IMG/VR virus record: IMGVR_UViG_3300024520_000216
Location: 1-38,095 of that record
Reading direction: 5' to 3' (one strand)
DNA from: a virus
DNA: 38,095 bases
The notes under the pieces: model-generated
What the model saw: only the letters and a program-made list of their open reading frames with translations
Told to the model about the DNA's origin: nothing
Databases searched by the model: none
In this document: piece by piece, positions 1 to 6,296 of the stretch
Numbering within the stretch: position 1 is the stretch's first letter
Layout of the letters: each line of letters starts with the position of its first letter
Made by a program: the position numbers and the translations under genes

Positions 1-143
1 AGGTGAACTTGCTTGCTTTTTAAAAGGTGAAACAGATGTTAGAGAATTTCAAAAGAAAGATGTTAACTTTTGGAATGCTGATTGCTCTAAATCTTCATGG
101 CAAGAAAATCCTCATTGTAAAAATGAATTTGACCTTGGAGAAA
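1..143. repeat. Terminal overlap, left copy (contig circularises)
   Basis: Bases 1-143 match 37953-38095. The first 126 positions are identical, with A/G at 127 and C/T at 133. Both differences are third-codon-position transitions that leave Glu and Asp unchanged in the thymidylate-synthase-family gene. The overlap lies inside one open reading frame, so it is best read as assembly overlap of a circular or circularly permuted genome of about 37,952 bp. The two silent differences suggest two co-existing strains in the sample. Confidence 0.95.
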
Positions 144-652
144 TTTACGGCTACCAATGGCGACGTGGTTTTGGATTTGACCAATTGGAAAAGATCATTC
201 ATGATTTAAAAACAAATCCCTCTTCTAGGCGACATCTTTTAATGACTTTCAACCCCGCGAGTTTAGATAAAGGCTGTTTACCGCCTTGTTATGTTTCCCA
301 TCAATTTTATGTTTCTCATGGAAAGTTTTTAGATATGATGGTGCACCAAAGAAGTGCTGATCTTTGTATTGGTGTTCCTTTTGATTTAGTTTCTTTTGCT
401 ATGTTCCAACATATTATTGCAAAAGAAACAGGATTAATTGCACGGGAATTAAAAGTTGTTTTCGGTGATGTTCATATTTATGATTCACACGTTGAACTTG
501 CTCAGTGCCAAAAAGATCGGCCACATAAAACTTTGCCTTTCTTAACTTTAAATACAGTATCTGGAATAAAAGATTTTAGACATGATAAAATAAAACTTTA
601 CGGCTATCACTATCATTCACCTATTAAATATAATTTTGAGGTACAGCAATGA
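1..652 (+). CDS. Thymidylate synthase family, predicted dCMP (hydroxy)methylase; C-terminal part
   Basis: C-terminal four-fifths of a 267-residue protein whose N-terminus is at 37801-38095. Numbering the joined protein, the family signatures are the arginine pair in PSSRR (127-128), the catalytic cysteine in LPPCY (C147), QRSAD (167-171) and the HIY segment (209-211). The base-specificity position reads GVPFD, giving Asp179 where thymidylate synthases have Asn (E. coli N177). Family knowledge: Asp here is found in T4 dCMP hydroxymethylase, and an Asn-to-Asp change moves thymidylate synthase toward dCMP. I infer a folate-dependent dCMP-modifying enzyme; ordinary thymidylate synthesis remains the alternative. 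Its stop overlaps the polymerase start (ATGA), so the two are translationally coupled. Confidence 0.85.
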   Translation, partial: GELACFLKGETDVREFQKKDVNFWNADCSKSSWQENPHCKNEFDLGEIYGYQWRRGFGFDQLEKIIHDLKTNPSSRRHLLMTFNPASLDKGCLPPCYVSHQFYVSHGKFLDMMVHQRSADLCIGVPFDLVSFAMFQHIIAKETGLIARELKVVFGDVHIYDSHVELAQCQKDRPHKTLPFLTLNTVSGIKDFRHDKIKLYGYHYHSPIKYNFEVQQ

Positions 653-2598
653 AAAAAGATATTTATTTTATTGACTTTGAAACTTTTTCAAGACAAGAAA
701 TTAAATTTGGAAGTTTTAGATATGCGATGGATGAAAGTACAGAAGTTATTTGCTTGGCATATTCTTTGAATGGAGAGGAGCCAGAACTTTGGTATCCTGG
801 ATTAAAAAATCCTATAAAATTATTAAACCATATTAAAAGAGATGGCTTGATTCGTTCTTTCAATGCGACTTTTGAATATGGAATCTTAAACTATACCTGC
901 GCTCGTTTGTATAAGTGGCCAAAAGTTAAACCAAAACAAATGCGCGACACGATGTCAGACTCTCTTGCTTTATCTCTTCCCGGCAGTTTAGCTGGATGCG
1001 CCGAGGCTTTAGGAATAACACAACAAAAAGATAAAAGAGGGCGCCAACTTATTACTTTACTTTCTAAACCTAGAAAACCTACCAAGAAAAAACCGTATGA
1101 TAGAAACACAAAAGATTTAGAACCAGAACTTTTTGAAGAGATGTATTCGTATTGTCTTCAAGATGTCCGAACAGAAATAGGAATTTTTAATGCTCTTCCT
1201 AGATTTGTTAAAGGTAATGAGCAAAGAATTTTTGAACAAACTTTAGAGATTAATCAAAGAGGGGTTCCAGTAGATATTGCCCTGGTCGATTCAATATTGG
1301 AAGCAAAAGAAATTTATCAAATTAGACTTAATAAAGAGATTGAAAAAATTACGAACGGTGAACTTATTTCTACTGGATCAAGGCCAAAAGCTTTAGCCTG
1401 GTTGTTAGAACAAGGCGTCACAATGGATGGCTATACAAAAGGCGACGTTCAAGCCGCCTTGAAAAGAACAATTTCTAAAGAGGCTAGAAGATTTTTAGAA
1501 ATTCGTTCAGAGCTTTCAAGAACTCCAATTAAAAAATTTGATTTTCTTAAGAATGCAATTTGTCCTGATGGTACTATTAAAAATAATTTAATTTACCATA
1601 AAGCAACAACAGGAAGATATGCGGGTTCAGGTTTTCAAATTCATAATCTTCCTAGAGATTCATCTGAAAATCCTGAAAAGCTCATATCTCAGTTCTTAGA
1701 CAAAAAAGATCTAGCTAGTATGAACGTTTACAATGAAGCCATAAAGCTCGTTAGAACAGCAATTACTGCTAAGAAAGGATATAAATTAATAGTATCTGAC
1801 TTTAGTTCTATTGAGAATAGAGTTATCGCTTGGCTTGCTGGTGATTATGAAACTTTACAGGATTTTGTTTTAGGCGTTGACCAATACAAAACCGTGGCCA
1901 GTTCTATTTATTCTGTTCCGTATGACAGTGTTTCTAAAGATCAAAGACAACTTGGAAAGATTTCAGTTTTATCTTGTTGCTTCGGTGGCGGATGGAAAAC
2001 TTTTAGAGAAATTTGTAGAACTCAATGGGGTATAAATATCTCTGAAGAAGAATCTCAAGATATTGTTGACGGGTATAGAAAAAAATATTATAAAATCGTT
2101 AAGTTTTGGTACGGGTTATATAGTGCCGCGATGACTGCCGTGACAGCTAATGGAAATATGACAAAATTTAAAGCCATACAGTTTAGAAAGATGGGAGATT
2201 TTTTATACATGAGACTTCCCAGCGGAAGATTATTATCGTATTATAAACCTGAGCTAAGAAAAGTCATGACTCCTTGGGGTCAAGAAAAATTGGCACTTAC
2301 TCACATGGGGACGAATACTTATACAAGAAAATGGGAAAGACTAACTGTCATCCCTGGTCGATTAACAGAAAATGTTGTTCAAGCAACGGCGAGGGATTTT
2401 TTAACAGAGTCTATGAAAAATGTTGAAACAGAAAAATACACGATTGTCGGGTGTGTGCATGATGAAATTATTTCAGAAGTTTCTGAAGATTTTGGAAGTA
2501 TAGAAGAATTTAATAAATTAATGGAAGTGCTCCCAAGTTGGGCAAAAGATTTTCCATTAGCTGCAGAAGGTTATGAAGCTAAACGGTATAAAAAATAA
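649..2598 (+). CDS. Family A DNA polymerase with 3'-5' exonuclease
   Basis: 649 residues, probably the replicative polymerase. The exonuclease domain shows D9/E11 in DFETFS, FNATFE (71-76) and the YxxxD of motif III (Y168, D172). The polymerase domain has motif A SDFSSIE (D384, E389), motif B starting R433 with K437, and motif C VHDE (H604, D605, E606). There is no 5'-nuclease domain, as is usual in phages. The motif B position matching E. coli Phe762 is Leu441, and two cysteines (443-444) follow it. In virus surveys Leu at this site has been linked to slower or temperate lifestyles. The ATGA overlap with the upstream thymidylate-synthase-family gene indicates coupled translation. Confidence 0.97.
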   Translation: MKKDIYFIDFETFSRQEIKFGSFRYAMDESTEVICLAYSLNGEEPELWYPGLKNPIKLLNHIKRDGLIRSFNATFEYGILNYTCARLYKWPKVKPKQMRDTMSDSLALSLPGSLAGCAEALGITQQKDKRGRQLITLLSKPRKPTKKKPYDRNTKDLEPELFEEMYSYCLQDVRTEIGIFNALPRFVKGNEQRIFEQTLEINQRGVPVDIALVDSILEAKEIYQIRLNKEIEKITNGELISTGSRPKALAWLLEQGVTMDGYTKGDVQAALKRTISKEARRFLEIRSELSRTPIKKFDFLKNAICPDGTIKNNLIYHKATTGRYAGSGFQIHNLPRDSSENPEKLISQFLDKKDLASMNVYNEAIKLVRTAITAKKGYKLIVSDFSSIENRVIAWLAGDYETLQDFVLGVDQYKTVASSIYSVPYDSVSKDQRQLGKISVLSCCFGGGWKTFREICRTQWGINISEEESQDIVDGYRKKYYKIVKFWYGLYSAAMTAVTANGNMTKFKAIQFRKMGDFLYMRLPSGRLLSYYKPELRKVMTPWGQEKLALTHMGTNTYTRKWERLTVIPGRLTENVVQATARDFLTESMKNVETEKYTIVGCVHDEIISEVSEDFGSIEEFNKLMEVLPSWAKDFPLAAEGYEAKRYKK

Positions 2599-2608
2599 GG
2601 AGAGAAAA

Positions 2609-2737
2609 ATGGATGAGGCAGCATTAAAATTTTTAATAGAAGATTTATATTTTATTTCAACAATTTTAGCAGTCAGTACAATTGCTAATATTTATTTAAC
2701 AGCAAGATTTTTAATTAATGAAATAGGAGGAAATTAA
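2609..2737 (+). CDS. 42-residue membrane microprotein
   Basis: Short gene of unknown function directly after the polymerase. It has a good ribosome-binding site (AAGGAG) ahead of ATG 2609, and its stop touches the next start at 2738. Residues about 13-36 form one hydrophobic segment (FISTILAV, then IANIYLTA), so a single-pass inner-membrane protein is likely. Its snug fit between two genes and its ribosome-binding site are the main support. No family recognised. Confidence 0.7.
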   Translation: MDEAALKFLIEDLYFISTILAVSTIANIYLTARFLINEIGGN

Positions 2738-3055
2738 ATGGATACATTAATTTTAAAAGAAGGAAAACTATCGGCGGAACAAGTTACAAAAATTCAAGAA
2801 GAACTTCATCAAAGCTATTTAACAATGGCGGAACAAATGACTTTGTTAAAAACACAAGAAGAATTACTTGAAGCATCGGCAGTAGCTTTAGAAGCTTTAC
2901 AAAAAGCCAATAGATTTTGTAATGAAACAGTAAAAAATATTTTTACAATCTTAGGATCCAGAAAAGATAAGTTTAAAGGTGATGCGGAAATGGATGTGCT
3001 AATGACTGCTCTTGCGGAGTTTGTTATAAATACAACTGAGGAGTCGTTAAAATGA
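2738..3055 (+). CDS. Hypothetical helical protein, 105 aa
   Basis: Function not recognised. Ribosome-binding site AGGAGG lies just upstream in the end of the preceding gene. The protein is helical and rich in Glu, Leu and Ala (EELHQS, QEELLEASA), with no membrane segment and one cysteine. A short coiled coil over residues 15-55 is plausible. Its end overlaps the following start (ATGA at 3052), so it is part of the coupled early small-gene string downstream of the polymerase. Confidence 0.8.
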   Translation: MDTLILKEGKLSAEQVTKIQEELHQSYLTMAEQMTLLKTQEELLEASAVALEALQKANRFCNETVKNIFTILGSRKDKFKGDAEMDVLMTALAEFVINTTEESLK

Positions 3056-3282
3056 AAAACTTTTTTTATAAAATTCTAGGAGCTTTCATTGTTTTTGTTG
3101 GAAACAGTGTCGGCCGCATAGTCCATTTCTTTAAAGGTTGTAAAGGATTCTACAAGCATGAGGTTGGAGTCAAAGGAAAATTAAAAAGGCGAGTTTGTAA
3201 AAGATGCGGCAAAAGATGGGATAGAGAAAACGGAAGATGGAAATTTTTAGGAAGATATAGCTTGCAAGGAGTTAGAAAATGA
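3052..3282 (+). CDS. Small basic protein with hydrophobic N-terminus and Cys pair
   Basis: 76 residues, unknown function. Residues about 5-28 are hydrophobic (FYKILGAFIVFVG), so membrane association is possible. The rest is strongly basic. C30, H36 and the pair CKRC (49-52) could form a zinc site. It is coupled by ATGA overlaps at both ends (3052 and 3279). The Cys pattern echoes the two zinc-ribbon-like genes just downstream, although the sequences differ. Confidence 0.75.
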   Translation: MKNFFYKILGAFIVFVGNSVGRIVHFFKGCKGFYKHEVGVKGKLKRRVCKRCGKRWDRENGRWKFLGRYSLQGVRK

Positions 3283-3608
3283 ATCAGATAAATAAAAAAT
3301 CTAAAGAACTTCAGATGAGATATGTTACCGGAGAACTCAAAGGTTTAAGAAAAGTTTTAACTTTTTTATGGGACGGCGAACAGGAAGCTTTTAATATTTT
3401 ATATTTTATAAAATCTAATTACAAAGAATGGCCAGATATGATAAACTGGTTAAAAAGAAATAACTTAAAAGGCAAAGCTCTTGTACAGATGTTTCAAAAT
3501 GAAAGTCCTGATGGTGGCGGTTACCACATGGGCGCAACTTATATTTTAAATAAATTAAAAGGAAATGTTTTCCAAACAGATTCAGTAAAAATAGGGGATT
3601 TATTATGA
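3279..3608 (+). CDS. Hypothetical protein, 109 aa
   Basis: No family recognised. A mixed, mildly basic soluble sequence with aromatic-rich stretches (FLWDGEQEAF, SNYKEW) and a Gly-rich segment near residues 75-82 (PDGGGYHMG). No membrane segment or catalytic motif is evident. It sits in the early operon between two genes with ATGA overlaps on both sides, which is strong evidence that it is translated. Confidence 0.78.
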   Translation: MNQINKKSKELQMRYVTGELKGLRKVLTFLWDGEQEAFNILYFIKSNYKEWPDMINWLKRNNLKGKALVQMFQNESPDGGGYHMGATYILNKLKGNVFQTDSVKIGDLL

Positions 3609-3913
3609 AAATTGAATGCAAAGCCTGTTATAATATTCATGATATAAAGGAAAACTTTTGTCCTGGTTGTTCTAGTAAACAAGGCGGCTTTCTTCAAGTA
3701 CCAAAAGCTAAAGAATACGGCGGAAAACTTTTACACCTTAGAGAAACTCTTGTTCATACCAAATCTAAAAACGAGTATATCATAAGAGAGCTTCAAACAA
3801 AAGGTATGATTGTGACAGTTAGTAAAGGAATTTTATCTTTAGAGAAAAAAAAGTGCTACATATCAGAAAAAAATATTGAAGAGTATACAGTCAAATCTGG
3901 AGCTCCAAAATGA
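3605..3913 (+). CDS. Zinc-ribbon-like protein, 102 aa
   Basis: The N-terminus has two CxxC knuckles, CKAC (5-8) and CPGC (19-22), the spacing of a small zinc ribbon. The remaining 75 residues are basic and soluble. Such ribbons are common in nucleic-acid-binding and transcription-related proteins, but nothing more specific can be said. It starts inside the stop of the previous gene (ATGA) and ends inside the start of another zinc-ribbon microprotein. Confidence 0.78.
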   Translation: MKIECKACYNIHDIKENFCPGCSSKQGGFLQVPKAKEYGGKLLHLRETLVHTKSKNEYIIRELQTKGMIVTVSKGILSLEKKKCYISEKNIEEYTVKSGAPK

Positions 3914-4038
3914 GTTGCATGGAACATGAATGCAAAGATTGTGGCTATATAATCTTTAGTAATACATTTAAACCTGAAAAACCTTGTCCTAATTGTGGTG
4001 GATTAAATTTTTATTCTTTTTACGATGAGGAGATTTAA
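3910..4038 (+). CDS. 42-residue zinc-ribbon microprotein
   Basis: Very short gene coupled by ATGA to the preceding zinc-ribbon gene. Cysteines fall in two knuckles, CKDCG (8-12) and CPNCGG (27-32), the typical rubredoxin-like or ribbon layout, and almost nothing else is present. Many phages and bacteria carry such stand-alone ribbons of unknown role. The ribosome-binding site of the next gene (GAGGAG) lies within its last codons. Confidence 0.75.
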   Translation: MSCMEHECKDCGYIIFSNTFKPEKPCPNCGGLNFYSFYDEEI

Positions 4039-4040
4039 TC

Positions 4041-4286
4041 ATGGTTAAAATAAAGAAACGTACAAAAGCCGAAAATAAAATACGAACCAGGTTGAATGCT
4101 TTGGAAGATGAATGGCTTTTAAATAAAAAAGATTTTTTAGGCTACCAAGATTTCTTACAAATGAAATTAATCCAGACACAAGATGTTGTAGAATTATTAA
4201 AGAAAGAAATTGGAGTAGCAGAAACTTTTATAGACATTACTGGAAAGATCGGTGATTTTTTACGATTTAAAAATGGGAGTAAATAA
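4041..4286 (+). CDS. Hypothetical helical protein, 81 aa
   Basis: Unknown function. The N-terminus is basic (KIKKRTKAENKIRTR), followed by predicted amphipathic helices with no cysteines and no membrane segment. It starts with ATG after a strong GAGGAG site eight bases upstream and shares one base with the next gene (TAATG). It belongs to the compact early small-gene group. Confidence 0.75.
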   Translation: MVKIKKRTKAENKIRTRLNALEDEWLLNKKDFLGYQDFLQMKLIQTQDVVELLKKEIGVAETFIDITGKIGDFLRFKNGSK

Positions 4287-4471
4287 TGGAAGGAATACTG
4301 ATTGCTAGATTAATTTTTCAATTAAATATTACTCCGGCTTTAAAAACTACGATTTCTCATTGTACTTTTTACGGCGTTCAGGCGGGCACAGTAGATATTT
4401 TAAAAAGATATAAAATATGCAAATGGAGATTTTTAGATAAAGTACTAGTTGCCAAAAAAGATAAAAAATAA
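4286..4471 (+). CDS. Hypothetical basic protein, 61 aa
   Basis: Small protein without recognised family. The N-terminal third is apolar (ILIARLIFQL), the C-terminus basic (VAKKDKK), and there are two cysteines. It shares single-base TAATG junctions with both neighbours at 4286 and 4471, the same packing seen across this operon, which argues for translation by re-initiation. No function is proposed. Confidence 0.65.
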   Translation: MEGILIARLIFQLNITPALKTTISHCTFYGVQAGTVDILKRYKICKWRFLDKVLVAKKDKK

Positions 4472-4608
4472 TGAAAAGATATATTCTACCAATTTTTATA
4501 TCTATTCCTTTTTTACCTTTAACAATTCCTTATACAATTTTTATTTTTTGTTATTTATACAGAACAAGGAGAAATACAAATGGATTCAAAATTAAAACAA
4601 CTGATTGA
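4471..4608 (+). CDS. 45-residue membrane microprotein
   Basis: Starts at the TAATG junction with the preceding gene. Residues 4-30 are almost wholly apolar with several prolines (ILPIFISIPFLPL, then YTIFIFCYLY), followed by an RTRR cluster, consistent with one membrane-spanning helix oriented by the positive-inside rule. Its 3' end overlaps the next gene by 29 bases in another frame. Function unknown. Confidence 0.55.
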   Translation: MKRYILPIFISIPFLPLTIPYTIFIFCYLYRTRRNTNGFKIKTTD

Positions 4609-4735
4609 AGAAAGAATTGCAGAACTTGAAGACCAATTAAAAAATTATAGCTTTATACCAGGAACACGCAAAAAGGTATTAGATGCTTTGGATAGAAATT
4701 TAAAACTACTAGGAAGAAAAAGAAATGAAGAATAA
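4580..4735 (+). CDS. 51-residue helical protein, last gene of the plus-strand operon
   Basis: ATG 4580 follows AAGGAG at good spacing. The sequence is amphipathic helical (LIEERIAELEDQL, then KVLDALDRNLKLL), suggesting a coiled-coil oligomer, with a basic end. It overlaps the previous membrane microprotein in a different frame. It is the final gene before the convergent junction with the late operon. No family recognised. Confidence 0.65.
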   Translation: MDSKLKQLIEERIAELEDQLKNYSFIPGTRKKVLDALDRNLKLLGRKRNEE

Positions 4736-4759
4736 AATAGAAGAACTTATTTTAAAATC

Positions 4760-4788
4760 GAGTACTACTTGCGATCGTGGTAGTACTC
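4760..4788 (-). terminator. Convergent-junction hairpin, end of late operon
   Basis: A 9-bp perfect stem (GAGTACTAC at 4760-4768 with its complement at 4780-4788) and an 11-base loop. Read on the minus strand it is followed by an AT-rich stretch including TTTT, so it best serves the late operon. The stop codon of the last late gene lies inside the stem. On the plus strand no U-tract follows. Confidence 0.6.
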
Positions 4789-5064
4789 ATTTCCCTCGAT
4801 TAATTTTGGCTTTATTTGTAGTAACCAGTCTCGCATTGAAAAGCACATCATGTTGGTAGGCGCTTCATGTAAAGGAATAAAATCTATCTCATCAATCCAC
4901 TCGCCAACGTTTCCGTCAGAAGTAATATCTAGATTTTTATATCCTTGCCCAGCTTCAGAAAATCTTAGGCCGACAGCGTACATTTTTATAGGTTCTTTTA
5001 TTGTTGGCGGTTTACAACTAAGAATCCCTAACAGCATCCCGCCAGTCATTATCATTTTCAGCAT
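4765..5064 (-). CDS. Predicted lipoprotein, possible o-spanin, 99 aa
   Basis: A signal peptide of about 16 residues ends in the lipobox LGILSC, with lipidation at Cys17. The mature part of about 83 residues is soluble, so it should be anchored to an envelope membrane facing the periplasm. I chose ATG 5064 because AAAGGA lies six bases upstream; an in-frame TTG at 5070 is less likely. The first 47 bases overlap the upstream membrane-protein gene in another frame, reminiscent of Rz/Rz1 spanin pairs. The order after the endolysin fits lysis. It lacks the proline richness of many o-spanins, so a surface-exclusion lipoprotein is an alternative. Confidence 0.7.
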   Translation of the reverse strand: MLKMIMTGGMLLGILSCKPPTIKEPIKMYAVGLRFSEAGQGYKNLDITSDGNVGEWIDEIDFIPLHEAPTNMMCFSMRDWLLQIKPKLIEGNEYYHDRK

Positions 5065-5311
5065 TCTCAATCCTTTCTAGTTTGTGTTCGCCGTCTTGTA
5101 TATTGTATCTTAAATTGTGCTTCCGGAAATAATGTTCCATAAAAGGCTTGGCAAACTCGTCGAATAATTCTTCTAAAATATAGGTAACAATCCAAACTTC
5201 AAAACCTCCAACGATAAAAAGTTTCTTTAAAAGAAATTTAATACCTTTACTTTTTAAAAATTTAATTAAAGGAGTTTTTAAACTCCGCCAAAAATTAATC
5301 TTCTTCGCCAT
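5018..5311 (-). CDS. Membrane protein, possible i-spanin or holin, 97 aa
   Basis: A basic N-terminus (about 25 residues with many Lys) precedes a hydrophobic stretch at roughly 25-47 (FLLKKLFIVGG, EVWIVTYIL), then an acidic, charged C-terminal half. This fits a single membrane pass with an inside-positive N-terminus. It lies between the endolysin region and the lipoprotein it overlaps, so a role in lysis is inferred, either as the inner-membrane spanin partner or as a holin. No sequence family recognised. Confidence 0.65.
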   Translation of the reverse strand: MAKKINFWRSLKTPLIKFLKSKGIKFLLKKLFIVGGFEVWIVTYILEELFDEFAKPFMEHYFRKHNLRYNIQDGEHKLERIENAENDNDWRDAVRDS

Positions 5312-5555
5312 CTAAATCAAGTCCTGTTTCTTTTTCTACAACATCAACCCCTTTTTTCAGGGCTTCTAAAAATAAACTTCTAAGATTTTCTTTTTGAGAA
5401 GCCAGGAGTATATCATCGAATTCTGTTGGGATAACATCGGTCAGCTTTTCTAAAACTGGCATGACTCCAAGGTCAAAAAGTTTATTTGCCAAAGCTTCTT
5501 CATCAATTTTTATTTCTACTTTAATTACTTCTTTTAATTCGTTAAAAATATTCAT
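5295..5555 (-). CDS. Hypothetical acidic protein in lysis region, 86 aa
   Basis: Acidic, helical, soluble protein (ends DLDGEED) with no cysteine or membrane segment. Its start follows AGGAG, and its end overlaps the downstream membrane-protein gene by 17 bases. Position right after the endolysin gene suggests lysis or late expression, but nothing in the sequence shows a function. Confidence 0.7.
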   Translation of the reverse strand: MNIFNELKEVIKVEIKIDEEALANKLFDLGVMPVLEKLTDVIPTEFDDILLASQKENLRSLFLEALKKGVDVVEKETGLDLDGEED

Positions 5556-5564
5556 AAAAATCTC

Positions 5565-5936
5565 CTATAGTTTTCTAATGTCCGCATGGACAAAAGTTTT
5601 ATAAAATAATATAAAAGTAAATCCACTTTGTTTTAAAGCATGAGTAATATCATCATCAGTAAGATGGTCTAGACTAGATAATGATATATCTATTGCTTGG
5701 CCAATTGTATGACGAGATAAAACGGAACCACCTATTTTAAAATTATGTGCTATGCATCTATAAAGAGAATTAATTTTCAAAGGTTTTCCAATTAAAATTC
5801 TAAACTTTTCATAAGCTATAATAAAATCATCATCCAGAACAGTAGAACGACAAAATTCATTTTCGCAATTACATCTGGCTTCTTTAGATGAAAGCCCTAA
5901 ACAAATCGGAACCTCTAACTTTTTTTTAATAATCAT
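5565..5936 (-). CDS. M15-family peptidase endolysin, 123 aa
   Basis: A zinc D-Ala-D-Ala carboxypeptidase-like fold of the Peptidase_M15_3 type, which cleaves peptide crosslinks in peptidoglycan. Visible signatures are SLYR (57-60), the zinc-ligand motif SRHTIGQAID (H76, D83) and VHAD (H117, D119). An N-terminal CNCENEFC cluster resembles the Cys-rich start of related phage enzymes. There is no signal peptide, so release needs a holin. The length matches single-domain phage M15 lysins. It lies after the tail-fibre genes, the usual place for lysis. The ribosome-binding site at ATG 5936 is weak. Confidence 0.9.
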   Translation of the reverse strand: MIIKKKLEVPICLGLSSKEARCNCENEFCRSTVLDDDFIIAYEKFRILIGKPLKINSLYRCIAHNFKIGGSVLSRHTIGQAIDISLSSLDHLTDDDITHALKQSGFTFILFYKTFVHADIRKL

Positions 5937-5938
5937 AA

Positions 5939-6283
5939 TTAAATACCAGATTTAGGAAATAAAAGTTTGATTGCGTCTCTTTTTGCTTTGTACTCGGCCA
6001 TTCCAGCAGTATCATTTTCAATTAACATTTCTAGGTATTTATTTTTATTTAAACCTTGTTTTTCATATTCTGCTTTTCTATCTTTTCTATATTTTTTTGC
6101 TAAGGTTTTCGCAGCCTTAGCTTCTACTTTACTTTGGTCTAAAATAACTTCATTGTTTTCAATTTTAGAAATAGATAAATCAATTTCATTAGGATCGAAT
6201 TCAATTTGATTTTCGTTTTGCCTTTGTACAAAAACTATTTTTTCTGCGTCTTCAAAAAATGTTTTACTAATATAATTTTTCAT
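5939..6283 (-). CDS. Possible tail-fibre assembly or tail-associated protein, 114 aa
   Basis: Directly downstream of the tail-fibre gene with a strong AGGAG site. The sequence ends in a basic helical stretch and the segment YKAKRDAIKLLFP, which resembles the C-termini of small phage tail-fibre-associated proteins. The middle is charged and probably coiled coil (KAAKTLAKKYRKDRK). Assignment rests mainly on position and size; a structural peripheral-tail role is the alternative. Confidence 0.5.
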   Translation of the reverse strand: MKNYISKTFFEDAEKIVFVQRQNENQIEFDPNEIDLSISKIENNEVILDQSKVEAKAAKTLAKKYRKDRKAEYEKQGLNKNKYLEMLIENDTAGMAEYKAKRDAIKLLFPKSGI

Positions 6284-6296
6284 TTAATTCTCCTTA

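Noticed and set aside
1-143. Physical direct terminal repeats of the virion DNA
   Set aside because: The repeat lies inside one gene that is intact only after joining the ends, and the copies differ silently, so assembly overlap of a circular or permuted genome is simpler.
4725-4860. Plus-strand ORF crossing the convergent junction
   Set aside because: It lies antisense to the lipoprotein gene and reads through the terminator hairpin, with no family signal.
5065-5070. TTG start for the lipoprotein
   Set aside because: ATG 5064 has better spacing from AAAGGA and gives a normal signal peptide.
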